This document shows, in pieces, positions 23,701 to 32,341 of a stretch of 35,454 nucleotides of DNA. Origin of the DNA: Acidobacteriota bacterium (GTDB lineage: Bacteria > Acidobacteriota > Vicinamibacteria > Vicinamibacterales > UBA2999); NCBI GenBank assembly GCA_016192845.1, contig JACPTI010000017.1:57745-93198 (forward strand), in the 5' to 3' direction. Positions within the stretch are counted from its first letter, which is position 1, and each line of letters begins with the position of its first letter. The translations under genes and the position numbers were made by a program. The notes below the pieces were generated by a model that saw nothing but the letters and a program-made list of their open reading frames with translations, ran no database searches and had not been told where the DNA came from.

Positions 23701-24657
23701 TCACATCCCGCTCCGCGGCAGCGGCACCGCCTCGAGCATGTCCTCGAAGCTGACGTGATACCGGCCGCTCGTCAGCGCGCGCGCCTTGCCGCCGAGCACG
23801 AGGTACTGCGCGGCGCGGACGCTGGTGCCGAACGCCACCCACTTCCGGACGTTGTCGGGGCACGTCTCCGACCTGGGCCGGCTGGCGCGGGCGAGATCGA
23901 GCGCGTGTCGCATGACCGGCTCGGCCACAGGCACCTTGCGCACGAGGCGCTGGAACGCGATGAGATCCCCGCCGGTGACCGGCCGTTTCAGCTTCGGATC
24001 CTGCAGCGCCGTCGTCGTGCGCACGACGTCGTACTCCTCATTGTACGGCGGGTGGTCGATGATGATGTGGTACATGAAGCGATCGAGCTGCGCCTCGGGC
24101 AGCGGATACGTGCCTTCCAGCTCGATCGGGTTCTGCGTCGCGAAGACGTAGAACGGCTCGTCGAGCGTGTAAGTGCGCCCCTGGATCGTCACGCGGTGCT
24201 CCTGCATCGCCTCGAGCAGCGCCGACTGCGTCTTGGGGGGCGTGCGGTTGATCTCGTCCGCGAGCACGATGTTGGCGAAGATCGGCCCCGGCGCGAACAC
24301 CATCTGGCGGCGGCCCGTCGCCGGGTCTTCCTGGACCAGGTCCGTGCCGGTGATGTCCGATGGCATCAGGTCGGGCGTGAACTGGATGCGCGAGAACTTC
24401 AGATCGAGCACGCGCGCCATCGTGTGGATCAGCAGCGTCTTGGCCAGGCCGGGCGCGCCGACGATCAGGCTGTTGCCGCCGACGAACAGCGTGTTCAGCA
24501 CCTGATCGATGACTTCCTGCTGGCCGATGATCACCTTGCGCAGCTCCGACAGGATCTGTTCGCGCCCCGCCTTCATCTTGTCGGCGAGCGCGAGGTCATC
24601 CGGCGACTCGAGGTCGACGACGTCGCTCAACGTTTGGGTCAGCACTCGATCGGTCAT
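23701..24657 (-). CDS. MoxR-family AAA+ ATPase, C-terminus apparently shortened
   Basis: 318 residues. MoxR ATPases act as chaperones for VWA-domain partners. Walker A is GAPGLAKT (67-74) and Walker B IVLADEINR. The MoxR hallmarks RIQFTPDLMPSDITG, KTQSALLEAMQEHRVTIQG, FATQNPIELEGTYPLPEAQL and DRFMYHI are all present. After GRYHVSFEDMLEAV the protein ends at PLPRSGM; relatives normally continue with a ...P(V/A)LRHR...NF.AEAEG tail of some 35-45 residues. The stop lies three bases from a heptamer array, so the tail may have been replaced when the repeat arrived. The ATG overlaps the stop of the upstream gene (ATGA). Confidence 0.85.
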   Translation of the reverse strand: MTDRVLTQTLSDVVDLESPDDLALADKMKAGREQILSELRKVIIGQQEVIDQVLNTLFVGGNSLIVGAPGLAKTLLIHTMARVLDLKFSRIQFTPDLMPSDITGTDLVQEDPATGRRQMVFAPGPIFANIVLADEINRTPPKTQSALLEAMQEHRVTIQGRTYTLDEPFYVFATQNPIELEGTYPLPEAQLDRFMYHIIIDHPPYNEEYDVVRTTTALQDPKLKRPVTGGDLIAFQRLVRKVPVAEPVMRHALDLARASRPRSETCPDNVRKWVAFGTSVRAAQYLVLGGKARALTSGRYHVSFEDMLEAVPLPRSGM

Positions 24658-25586
24658 GGTGTGGGGTCTCCCTCGAGTTTGCGGACTTCGCGCGTCTTGA
24701 GCGCGAGGTCGGTGACGAGCCGTTCGAGCTCGCTCGCGTACTTGGCCGGCGGCATGCTGTCCTTCAGCAGCCGCAGCGACTCGACGCGGCGCTCGAGATC
24801 CCGCCGCTCCAGGTAGAGCGCGCGGAGCTTCGGATCATCGGGCAGCGGCGCCGCGTCGGCCGCCGAGCCGAGCGACAGCCCCGCCGCGAGCTTGCCGTCG
24901 GCGCCGGTCGGCGACGGCGTCTGGCTGCCGTTCTTGTCGCCGTTGTCGTCGAGCATCGCGTGCTCGGTCGCCAGCAGCCCCTCGCGCTCGTAGGCGCGCG
25001 CCACCTCGGCGCGCGCGTACTGGAACGCCTCGAGCATGCTGATGCGCCCGTTCTTGTCGGCGTCGGCCGAATCGGTCGAAAACGCCTCGACGAAATAGCC
25101 GCCGAAGAGGGTCGTGAACTGCTCGGCGCCGCTGCGCGTCGCGGTGATGATCGTCCGCCCCGGCGCCGAGAGCTCCTCGAGGAACGGCCCGCTGGAGCTC
25201 GACGTGTTCACGAACACCAGGTTCCGCGTCGGCAGCCTCCGGAGGAGCGCATTGAAGTCCGCCGCGGTCATGTCGCGTCCCGGCAGATTGAACCGCGCGG
25301 TCTGCCCGTCGAAGCTGCCGTGCCCGAACAGGACGACGTAGACGACGTCGTCGGCGGCCGCCGCCTTGGCGAACGAGGCGAGCGCCTTCTCGATCTCCTC
25401 GCGCGTGGCGCGGCCGTCGGCGCCGGCACCCTCCTCCTTCCCGTCCGCCAGATAGGCCAGCCGCTCGCGCGCGACGCCCACCTTCGCAGACGCCTCCGCC
25501 AGCGCGCTTCCCCACTTGTGGAACAGCTCACCGTGCTCCGGGTCTCCCGCGAGGCCGACGATGATGAGGAGAAAGGCCCTGAGCAT
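24654..25586 (-). CDS. Caspase/legumain-fold protein with EF-hand loop and no catalytic cysteine
   Basis: 310 residues. The core resembles clan CD (C13/C14) peptidases: a strand ending VVYVVLFGHGSFDG carries the would-be catalytic histidine (H89), then NLPGRDMTAADF, then LVFVNTSSSSGPFLEELS. In active members the dyad cysteine sits after this strand (the D/N-x-C-x-S-G pattern); here it is threonine/serine, so protease activity is not expected. Residues 175-186 (DADKNGRISMLE) form a canonical EF-hand calcium loop. The C-terminal third is helical and charged. A possible N-terminal signal (MLRAFLLIIVGLAG) suggests export. It is coupled to the MoxR gene by a 4-bp overlap. Confidence 0.65.
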   Translation of the reverse strand: MLRAFLLIIVGLAGDPEHGELFHKWGSALAEASAKVGVARERLAYLADGKEEGAGADGRATREEIEKALASFAKAAAADDVVYVVLFGHGSFDGQTARFNLPGRDMTAADFNALLRRLPTRNLVFVNTSSSSGPFLEELSAPGRTIITATRSGAEQFTTLFGGYFVEAFSTDSADADKNGRISMLEAFQYARAEVARAYEREGLLATEHAMLDDNGDKNGSQTPSPTGADGKLAAGLSLGSAADAAPLPDDPKLRALYLERRDLERRVESLRLLKDSMPPAKYASELERLVTDLALKTREVRKLEGDPTP

Positions 25587-25592
25587 GAACCC

Positions 25593-27881
25593 CTACGAGA
25601 GTCCCACGGCGCGGCGGTAGCCCCACTCGGCGCAGACGAGCCCCATCAACGCGATGAGGATGATCGGCATGTTCCAGAGCTCGCGTTCTTCCACGGTGGT
25701 GACGCCGCGCCCGGCGTAGCGCACGTCCTCGGCCATCCCCGCCGCCGTGTCGGGCGTGTAGAACCGGCCGCCGGTTTCCTCCGCAATCCGCCGGAGCGGC
25801 CCTTCGTGCATCGTCGGGTCGAAGTACTCCGCATCGCTCGGGCCGGCGCGCATGTAGGTGACGCCGCTGCCGAGGATCGCGGACGAGCGGGAAGAGTCCA
25901 CCGCCACTTCGTAGGTCCCCGCTTCGGCGCTGACGAAGGTGCCGCGGTAGAGGCCGTCGCGCTCCCCCGTCCACTCGAGCGGCACGTCGAGCGTGGTACC
26001 GTTCGGCCTGGTCACCCGGGCGGCGACGCTGGCGTCGTTCAGCTCGACGTACGACTTGTCGACGATCGTCGCCTCGATCGTCACCGGCTCCCCCGGTTCG
26101 ACGCGCTCGGTGGTCGTCCGTGCCTCGACCACCCCCGGCACGCCGTCGACGAGCCAGCGCAGCATCTGCCGCCAGAAGTTCTCGTGCGTCTGGTCCTCGA
26201 GCGCGATGCTGGCGTGCATCTGCCACTGCCACGTGTCCTGCAGCGCGAACGCCACCACCTTGCCGCGCCCGTACTGATGCCACGCGAGCACCGGCTGCGA
26301 GCGGCCGCGCTCCTCGGTGCCGGTGAGGAGCACCGTCGCCGCCGGCTTCGGCGCGAGCGGCGCATTGACGCTGGTGACCTGCGGCAGCTCGCGCCAGCGG
26401 TTCGCCGAGGCCGCTTCGCTGGCGGCAATCTGCGTGGCCGCGTGCGTCTGGCCGGCGCGCGTCGGCGTGATCTGCAGCCGCGCCAGGTCGGCCGGCTCGG
26501 ACGCGCGCGTGCCCGGATCGATCGCGAGCGGCAGCGCGTCGGCCACGGGCGTCCCGCCGTAGCCGCCCTCGCCGAACGAGCGCGCGCCGCCGAGCATCAA
26601 CAGGCCGCCGCCCCGGCGATCGACGAACTCCGCGATCATCTGCAGCTGGTCGCCCGTGAACGCGCCCGCCTCGATGCTTCCCAGGATGAGACCGCGGCAC
26701 GAAAACAGCTCCTCGCGCGTCTTCGGGAAGCCGCCGAACAGCTCGTCCGGGCCGTCGACGCCCAGGCGGAGGAACTTGTTATCGGCGGTCCGCTGCAGGA
26801 CGACGAGCTGCAGGTTCTGGTCGTCGGCCACCGCGCGCCGGATGAACTTCATCTCGAACCGCGGCTCGCCTTCGAAGTACATGACCTTCTCGCGCACGTC
26901 GCGGACCTGAATGAGCGCCTCGCGGACGTTGTTCTGCGTGACGACCTCGTCCGGCTGCGGGGCCACGCGGAACTTGAACAGCCGCGGCCCCGGCTCCGAG
27001 GCGGCCGCGCGCACGCGCACGGTCGCCGGGCTCCCGTCAGCCGGCAGCCGCACCTGCTCGGAGCCGATGATGCGCCCCTCGTCCTCGACGTCGACCGTCA
27101 CGGTGCGTCCCGCGTAGCCGGTGTGGGTCACCACGACGTCGAGCAGCAGCGACGCGTCCTTGAGCACGCTGCGCGGCATGCTCACGCGGTCGATCTGCAC
27201 GTCGCGCGGCAGGCGCGCGCTGCCGACGCCCACCGTATAGACGGGGAGCTTTTCCGCCTTCAGCGCGAGAAGCGCGTCCGAGAGCGACGCCTCGCTCGTG
27301 TCCGCGCCGTCGGACACGAGCACGATGCCCGAAACCGGCAGCCCCGCGAGCTCCTCCCGTGCGCCGTCGAGGGCGGCGCCGAGCCGCGTCTGCGATCCGT
27401 TGAACGTGAGGCCGCCGACCGACTCGAGGCGGCCGGCCGTCGACGAGAACCGGAACACGCGGACGAGGAAGCGGTCCGACAGCGCCTTCAGCAGCGCGCT
27501 GTCCGGCGCGCCGAACTGCTGCTTGATGAACTCGCCGCGCGGGCGTCCGCCCCAGTCGGGAATCTGCATGCTGCGCGAGTCGTCCAGCAGCACGGCGACG
27601 ACGTTCTGCTGCGGGACGGCGGCACGGACGATGAGCGTCGGACGGAAGAGGCACAAGAGGACGACCGCCAGTGCGGCCATCCGGAGGACGGTCAGGACCA
27701 GCCGGTCGCGCACCCGTCCCTTCGCCCGGACGCTGCGGTAGGTGACGATGGCCGCCACCATGACCGCACCGGCGAGCCCGGCGGCCACCAGCGCGCCGGT
27801 GCCGGCGTCGAAGCGAAACTCGCCCTGTTGAAACACGACCGGGCGGTAGCTGAAGAGTGCCTGAAAAATCGCGTCCAGCAC
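25593..27881 (-). CDS. Membrane VWA / glutamine-amidotransferase-like protein
   Basis: About 762 residues. Two N-terminal membrane segments (LVAAGLAGAVMVAAIVTY and VLRMAALAVVLLCLF) precede a VWA domain with metal site DDSRS (D100, S102, S104) and GIVLVSDGADTSEASLSDAL. A beta-rich region and a class I glutamine-amidotransferase-like domain (VMYFEGEPRFEMKFIRRAV, IAEFVDRRGGGLLMLGGARS) follow, then an Ig-like segment and a terminal membrane helix (MPIILIALMGLVCAEWGY). The GTG at 27881 is chosen because GGGGAG lies five bases upstream; a TTG at 27905 is the longer alternative. It is the first gene of the long minus-strand cluster and starts right after a hairpin cluster. Confidence 0.78.
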   Translation of the reverse strand: MLDAIFQALFSYRPVVFQQGEFRFDAGTGALVAAGLAGAVMVAAIVTYRSVRAKGRVRDRLVLTVLRMAALAVVLLCLFRPTLIVRAAVPQQNVVAVLLDDSRSMQIPDWGGRPRGEFIKQQFGAPDSALLKALSDRFLVRVFRFSSTAGRLESVGGLTFNGSQTRLGAALDGAREELAGLPVSGIVLVSDGADTSEASLSDALLALKAEKLPVYTVGVGSARLPRDVQIDRVSMPRSVLKDASLLLDVVVTHTGYAGRTVTVDVEDEGRIIGSEQVRLPADGSPATVRVRAAASEPGPRLFKFRVAPQPDEVVTQNNVREALIQVRDVREKVMYFEGEPRFEMKFIRRAVADDQNLQLVVLQRTADNKFLRLGVDGPDELFGGFPKTREELFSCRGLILGSIEAGAFTGDQLQMIAEFVDRRGGGLLMLGGARSFGEGGYGGTPVADALPLAIDPGTRASEPADLARLQITPTRAGQTHAATQIAASEAASANRWRELPQVTSVNAPLAPKPAATVLLTGTEERGRSQPVLAWHQYGRGKVVAFALQDTWQWQMHASIALEDQTHENFWRQMLRWLVDGVPGVVEARTTTERVEPGEPVTIEATIVDKSYVELNDASVAARVTRPNGTTLDVPLEWTGERDGLYRGTFVSAEAGTYEVAVDSSRSSAILGSGVTYMRAGPSDAEYFDPTMHEGPLRRIAEETGGRFYTPDTAAGMAEDVRYAGRGVTTVEERELWNMPIILIALMGLVCAEWGYRRAVGLS

Positions 27882-27904
27882 GGCAACTCCCCTTGAAAAG
27901 CGCA

Positions 27905-28022
27905 AGGCCTCAGGGCACAGGCCTGAGGCCTCAGATCCGGAAGCCTGAAGGCTTCCGGCTACCGTAGCCGGGGACCTTCAGGTCACCGGGCCTGGGCCCC
28001 GGGGCCTGGGGCCTGAGGCCTT
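27905..28022. repeat. Cluster of five or more hairpins, CCTGAAGG-core family and 7-bp repeat
   Basis: AGGCCTCAGG...CCTGAGGCCT (27905-27931, 10-bp arms) is followed by a 22-bp palindrome with 10-bp arms around GA (27937-27958, centre CCTGAAGG). CCGGCTAC-C-GTAGCCGG (27955-27971) and GACCT-TC-AGGTC (27973-27984) come next. The last part (27989-28022) is periodic at 7 bp (GGGCCTG, GGCCCCG, GGGCCTG, GGGCCTG). The stretch 28023-28059 holds nothing recognisable. Confidence 0.75.
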
Positions 28023-28059
28023 CTGTTGAGCCGATCATACCTTCTGCCCCAGCCCGAAA

Positions 28060-29166
28060 CTAGATCAAACGGGCGACGAGGACGACGCCCGCCGTCACTG
28101 AAATCCACCGCGCCGCAACCGGCCGAATGTGCTTGAGGCGGTTCCAGTGCCAGGCCAGCGCGACCATCGCGGCGACGACCGCGACCGCCATCAGCGCGGT
28201 GCCGGCCAGCGAGAGCGCCTCGCCGTACAGCCGCGCCAGGCCGGGGTTCCAGATCGAGCCGTACACCACGCACAGGTGCACGAAGTAGACGACAAGCGAT
28301 TCCTGTGCGACGGCGCCGAAGACGTGCGGCAGTTGCGCGAGGTGGCGGCTCACGTGCGCGATGATCCCCAGCACGGCCAGACACGTCCCGGTGCGGATTG
28401 CCACGTCGGACGGGATGCTGCCGCTGCCGATGGCCGCGCCCGCGGCGACGAGCGCGGCGCCCGGCACGAGCATCGCCCATGTGGCGTAGCGCGCGAGATG
28501 CGCCGCGCCCCACCGCGCGTACAGCTGGCCGGCGCCGGCCCCGACGAACACGTACGCCGCCCACGGGAACAGCGGAAACTGGGATCCGGCCGCCGGCGAC
28601 AGGTACGCCGCCAGCGACAGCGGCAGGGCCGCCGTCCAGTCGCCGCGCCACGCCGGCGGCGCGGCCGTGACGATCAGGAACGCGACGGCAAAGGTGGCGA
28701 CCATGAACACGCGCCGCGACCGGAGCAGGAAGACGAGCGCCTGCAGCGCCAGCAGCGTGACGCCGATGAGCTGCAGCACGTCGACGGCGAGAAACGACCG
28801 CCACTGCGCCTCGCTCGCGGCCGCCAGCTCGGCGAGGTCGAGCACCGGAAAGTGCAGGCCGTAGCCGAGGACGATGAACAGCAGGAACCGGCGGACGCGC
28901 CTGAACACCGGCGCCGAGAGCTGGAGGTGCGACGACCAGTGGCGCGTCGTCGCGAGGCTGAACGCAAACCCCGAGAGGAGCAGGAACAGCCCGGACGTGA
29001 GCCCGCGCTGGAACGTCCAGGCCTCGAACCACGGCCCCGAGCGGTAGTCGGAAGCCAGCAGGGCGCCCGAGGTGTGGCCGGCCACCATCAGCACGACCGC
29101 GAGCGCACGCGCGAGATCGACGAATACGACGCGGTGACGACGCTTGTCTGGAGACCTGTCGTTCAC
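28060..29166 (-). CDS. Multipass membrane acyltransferase (heparan-alpha-glucosaminide N-acetyltransferase-like)
   Basis: 368 residues with about ten hydrophobic segments. The opening HRVVFVDLARALAVVLMVAGHTSGA, with its R..D..R...L....H pattern, is typical of the DUF1624/acyltransferase-3 superfamily, whose members move acetyl or other acyl groups across or onto glycans at the inner membrane. GLFLLLSGFAFSLATTRHW and ESLVVYFVHLCVVYGS are further family-like segments. The GTG at 29166 fits where similarity begins; upstream in-frame codons lie in repeat DNA. The substrate is unknown. It is probably transcribed separately from the VWA cluster, given the hairpin-rich gap. Confidence 0.62.
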   Translation of the reverse strand: MNDRSPDKRRHRVVFVDLARALAVVLMVAGHTSGALLASDYRSGPWFEAWTFQRGLTSGLFLLLSGFAFSLATTRHWSSHLQLSAPVFRRVRRFLLFIVLGYGLHFPVLDLAELAAASEAQWRSFLAVDVLQLIGVTLLALQALVFLLRSRRVFMVATFAVAFLIVTAAPPAWRGDWTAALPLSLAAYLSPAAGSQFPLFPWAAYVFVGAGAGQLYARWGAAHLARYATWAMLVPGAALVAAGAAIGSGSIPSDVAIRTGTCLAVLGIIAHVSRHLAQLPHVFGAVAQESLVVYFVHLCVVYGSIWNPGLARLYGEALSLAGTALMAVAVVAAMVALAWHWNRLKHIRPVAARWISVTAGVVLVARLI

Positions 29167-29173
29167 GGTTCTT

Positions 29174-29254
29174 GGACCGCTATACGGCTCCACACGAGAA
29201 TTTTGTACCCGCCATGACAAGCCGTATAGCGGTCCTAGGCGCGCGAAGCGCGCC
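29174..29254. repeat. 16-bp perfect inverted repeat plus GGCGCGC-GAA-GCGCGCC hairpin
   Basis: GGACCGCTATACGGCT (29174-29189) and its exact reverse complement (29220-29235) flank a 30-bp AT-richer loop. Immediately after, 29238-29254 is a perfect 7-bp hairpin with a GAA loop. These lie just upstream of the acyltransferase start and downstream of the third DUF4159 gene, so they could act as a terminator, an operator or a structured leader. Confidence 0.82.
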
Positions 29255-29269
29255 AAGCAGATACTGGCC

Positions 29270-29338
29270 AACCAGCCAAGGGCTTGCATCTTCTCCCTCA
29301 CGAGTACGGGATATCAAGGGCGAAGCCCAGGGCTGGTT
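29270..29338. repeat. Inverted pair of AACCAGCC/AAGGGC elements
   Basis: AACCAGCCAAGGGCTTGC (29270-29287) and the opposite-facing CAAGGGCGAAGCCCAGGGC-TGGTT (29315-29338) are two copies of the element also found at 3020-3042 and 15247-15266. The second copy lies 6 bp from the stop of the third DUF4159 gene. Confidence 0.65.
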
Positions 29339-29344
29339 CACGGT

Positions 29345-30178
29345 TCAGTGCGTCATCGCGTACAGAAGCACGTTGATCCCGAGCGCGTAGCCGTCGGGCG
29401 AGAACTGGTAGAAGAATCCCGGATCCTCGCCCTCGCGCTCCCAGGAATCGGCCACGTCGGTGTTGTGCGTCATCGCGACCATGATCCGGCCGTGGTCGTC
29501 CCGGATCGCCCGGAAGTGCGCTTCGCGGCTGTCGGCGCCCCGTTCGGAGGTCTCGCGCCCGCCGGTGCGGCGCCAGAAGCCGATATTGGTGATCTGGGGA
29601 ATGTCGGTCACGACGAACTGGCTGCTGAAGATCGGATCGCTCAGCGGCACGTCCTCAATCGGGTAGTCGACCGGCGGCAGCACCTTGGCGAGCTCGCGCG
29701 TCCAGTGCTCCCACGCGCGCGTGCCCCAGAAGTCGTCCACCCACAGGAACCCGCCTTTCAGCAGGTACACCCGCAGTTGCTCCGCTTCGGCGGGGCTCAA
29801 GCCGATCGTGCCGACGTCGGACGCCATCGTGAACGGGCACTCGAACAGCGCCTCGCTGGTCAGCCGCACCACGTAATGCGTCGGCTGCCGATCGCCCTCG
29901 AACGGCACCGGCGTCTTGGTGAGCTCCGACAGGCGGATCATCAGATTGATCTCGCCGTACGGGTAGTCGGTGCGCCACCCGCCGCCCGCCGGCTCGCGGC
30001 GCACGCTCGTGTACAGGAGCCGGCAGAAGGAAAAGGCGCGGTCCGCCCGCACCGCCGGCGGGAAGCGCGGCGCGAAGTAGCCGTCGCCCCGGAAGAAGTC
30101 GACCTGCGCGTAGGCGGCGGCCGCCGCCGCGACGACGCCAGTCATGAGCACCGTGCGCACCTTCGCGCGTCGAGCCAT
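29345..30178 (-). CDS. DUF4159 domain-containing exported protein (3)
   Basis: 277 residues from the ATG at 30178; an upstream in-frame ATG at 30208 would add ten residues. After MARRAKVRTVLMTGVVAAAA and AAYAQ (signal peptide) the protein matches the copy at 16071-16898 closely: FCRLLYTSVRREPAGGGWRT, DYPYGEINLMIRLSELTKTP, LRVYLLKGGFLWVDDFWGT, YPIEDVPLSDPIFSSQF, MVAMTHNTDVADSWEREGED, FSPDGYALGINVLLYAMTH. It stands alone, away from the main VWA/MoxR cluster, so it is a dispersed duplicate. Function unknown; export inferred. Confidence 0.82.
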   Translation of the reverse strand: MARRAKVRTVLMTGVVAAAAAAYAQVDFFRGDGYFAPRFPPAVRADRAFSFCRLLYTSVRREPAGGGWRTDYPYGEINLMIRLSELTKTPVPFEGDRQPTHYVVRLTSEALFECPFTMASDVGTIGLSPAEAEQLRVYLLKGGFLWVDDFWGTRAWEHWTRELAKVLPPVDYPIEDVPLSDPIFSSQFVVTDIPQITNIGFWRRTGGRETSERGADSREAHFRAIRDDHGRIMVAMTHNTDVADSWEREGEDPGFFYQFSPDGYALGINVLLYAMTH

Positions 30179-30245
30179 CCGAGAACCCTCAGTCACCGGC
30201 TCAGCCATCGTACCGCGTGGCCGGCGCAGTTGCCACCCCGCGTCC

Positions 30246-32315
30246 TCAGGCCGCGGCCGCGGGCGACTCGGCCGGCAGCGAGATGGTGAACAGGGCGCCC
30301 CCTTCGGGGCGGTTGGCGGCCGCAATCGTGCCGCCATGCTGTTCCACGATGTGCCGGGCGATCGCGAGCCCGAGGCCGAGCCCCCCGTGCGTCCGCGTGA
30401 CCGAGTCGTCAGCCTGGCGGAACTCCTCGAAGACGTGCGGCAGGAATGCCGGATCGATCCCAGGACCGCTGTCGGCGACGGCGATCTCCACCCGATTCCC
30501 GTCCCGCCGGACGGCAATCTCGACGGCCCCATCGCGGCGCGAGAACTTCACGGCGTTGTCGAGCACGTTCCAGACGACCTGCTGGAGCCGCTGCGCGTCG
30601 CCGACGAGCGGCACCGGCTCGTCGATGCCGGTCGTCCGGAAGCTGACCCCCCGGGCGGCCGCCCCGGCGCGCACCGTCTCGATTGCCGCCTGCACGACCG
30701 TCACGACGTCCACCGGCGCCCGCTCGAGGCCGAGCGTCCCCGCGGCGGCGCGCGAGACGTCCATGATGTCGGAGACGAGGCGGGTCTGGACCAGCAGGTT
30801 GCGATAGATCGCCTGCGCCGCCCGGCTCGCGCGCTCCCCCGCGTCGGGCAGCTCCATGAGCAGCCGCGCCCACCCGAGCGCGGCATTGAGCGGCGTGCGC
30901 AGCTCGTGCGACAGCGTGGCGAGGAACCGGTCCTTCGCGCGGCTCGCCTCCTCCGCCTCGCGGCGCGCCGCCTGCTCGCGGATCAGCTGCTCGCGCGCCT
31001 CCTCCGCCCGCTTCCGCTCGGTGATGTCGTGGCCGGTCCCCATCATGCGAATGGGCCGCCCCGCCTCGTCCATGACCACGCGGCCGGCGCCGTGCAGCAC
31101 GCGGATGGCGCCGTCCGGGCGCACGATCCGGTGGTCGAAGGCGAACGGGCGGCCGTCGGCCATCGCCTGGCGGACCGCACTCTCGATGAGCGCGCGGTCT
31201 TTCAGATGGACGTACTGGAGGAAGGCCTCGTAGGTCGGCGCGGCGCCGCGATCGATGCCATAAATCCGGTACAGCTCGTCCGACCACCACAGCGTATTGG
31301 TCGTGACGTCCCACTCCCAGCTCCCGATGTGGGCCACCTGCTGCGCCTCGGTCAGCCGGTCGTGCGTCCGGGTCAGCTCCTCGGTGCGCTCGGCGACCCG
31401 CCGCTCGAGCAGGTCGTTCAGCACCCGCATCTCCGCCTCGGCCGCCTTGCGCCGGGCCACCTCCGCGGCGACGGCGAGCATGACGGTGGTGGTGACGCCG
31501 ACGAAGGCCTGCAGCAGCAGCAGCGACTCGTTCGGCGAGCTGCGCGCGAACGGCCCGAAGCCGCGGAGCGTGCCGATCACCGCCACAGCCGACACCGCTA
31601 CCGCGCACGTTGCGGTCTCGCGCGCGCCGAAGCGAAACGCGGCCCAGAGGAGGACCGGCATCACGAGGAACTCGAGCGGATACCGCCGGGCGCCGACGGG
31701 CAACCCGCTGAACACGGCGACCGAGACGACCGCGAGGCAGGCGGCCAGGCCGGCCGCCTCGGACGCGCGGCCGGGCGTCCAGTCGATCCGCGGGTGGCGC
31801 ACCCACAGCAGCACCAGCGGCGCCACCAGGATCGTTCCCACCGCATCGCCGAGCCACCAGGTGATCCAGACCGATGCCGCCTCGCCGGACTGCGCCAGGC
31901 CCGCGGCCACGAGCGAGGTCGTGCCGATGCTGGCCGCGATCGTGCTCGCGACGACGGCGGCGAGCGCGAAGCGGAAGATGTCGGCCGGGTGCTCGAACGC
32001 GGCGCGGCCGCGCGCAAAGCGCACCGCCAGGCGCGCGGCGACCACGCCCTCGATTGTGTTGCCGGCGGCAATCGTCACCGACGAGGGGACCACCCCCGAC
32101 GTGGCGAGATTGACGAGGAAGGCGCCCACCGCGATGGCGGGCCAGACGCCCGAGCCGAGCAGCAGCAGCGCCGCGACGGCGATGCCGGTCGGCGGCCACA
32201 CGGCGCTCGCGCTTTCGTTGACAAAAGCCAGCGACAGGCCGAATCGGCCGGCGATGAAGTAGATCGCCGTCAGCGCCGCCAGGACGCCGAGGCGCTTCAG
32301 CTGCGGCTCAGCCAT
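30246..32315 (-). CDS. MASE1-PAS sensor histidine kinase (orphan)
   Basis: 689 residues. The N-terminal ~290 residues are a MASE1-type integral membrane sensor (FVNESASAVWPPTGIAVAAL, WITWWLGDAVGTILVAPLVL). A short coiled coil (LERRVAERTEELTRTHDRL), a PAS domain (VAHIGSWEWDV to GHDITERKRAEE), a HisKA dimerisation domain with the phosphorylated histidine in SHELRTPLNAALG, and an ATPase domain with N box NVLDNAVKFS, G1 DSGPGID and G2 GGLGLGLAIARHIVEQHGG follow. No response regulator lies in the window, so the partner is unlinked. It is divergent from the M49 peptidase gene with only 26 bp between starts, so the promoters must overlap. Confidence 0.92.
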   Translation of the reverse strand: MAEPQLKRLGVLAALTAIYFIAGRFGLSLAFVNESASAVWPPTGIAVAALLLLGSGVWPAIAVGAFLVNLATSGVVPSSVTIAAGNTIEGVVAARLAVRFARGRAAFEHPADIFRFALAAVVASTIAASIGTTSLVAAGLAQSGEAASVWITWWLGDAVGTILVAPLVLLWVRHPRIDWTPGRASEAAGLAACLAVVSVAVFSGLPVGARRYPLEFLVMPVLLWAAFRFGARETATCAVAVSAVAVIGTLRGFGPFARSSPNESLLLLQAFVGVTTTVMLAVAAEVARRKAAEAEMRVLNDLLERRVAERTEELTRTHDRLTEAQQVAHIGSWEWDVTTNTLWWSDELYRIYGIDRGAAPTYEAFLQYVHLKDRALIESAVRQAMADGRPFAFDHRIVRPDGAIRVLHGAGRVVMDEAGRPIRMMGTGHDITERKRAEEAREQLIREQAARREAEEASRAKDRFLATLSHELRTPLNAALGWARLLMELPDAGERASRAAQAIYRNLLVQTRLVSDIMDVSRAAAGTLGLERAPVDVVTVVQAAIETVRAGAAARGVSFRTTGIDEPVPLVGDAQRLQQVVWNVLDNAVKFSRRDGAVEIAVRRDGNRVEIAVADSGPGIDPAFLPHVFEEFRQADDSVTRTHGGLGLGLAIARHIVEQHGGTIAAANRPEGGALFTISLPAESPAAAA

Positions 32316-32341
32316 GGACCGCGCGATCTTAGGCTAAATTG

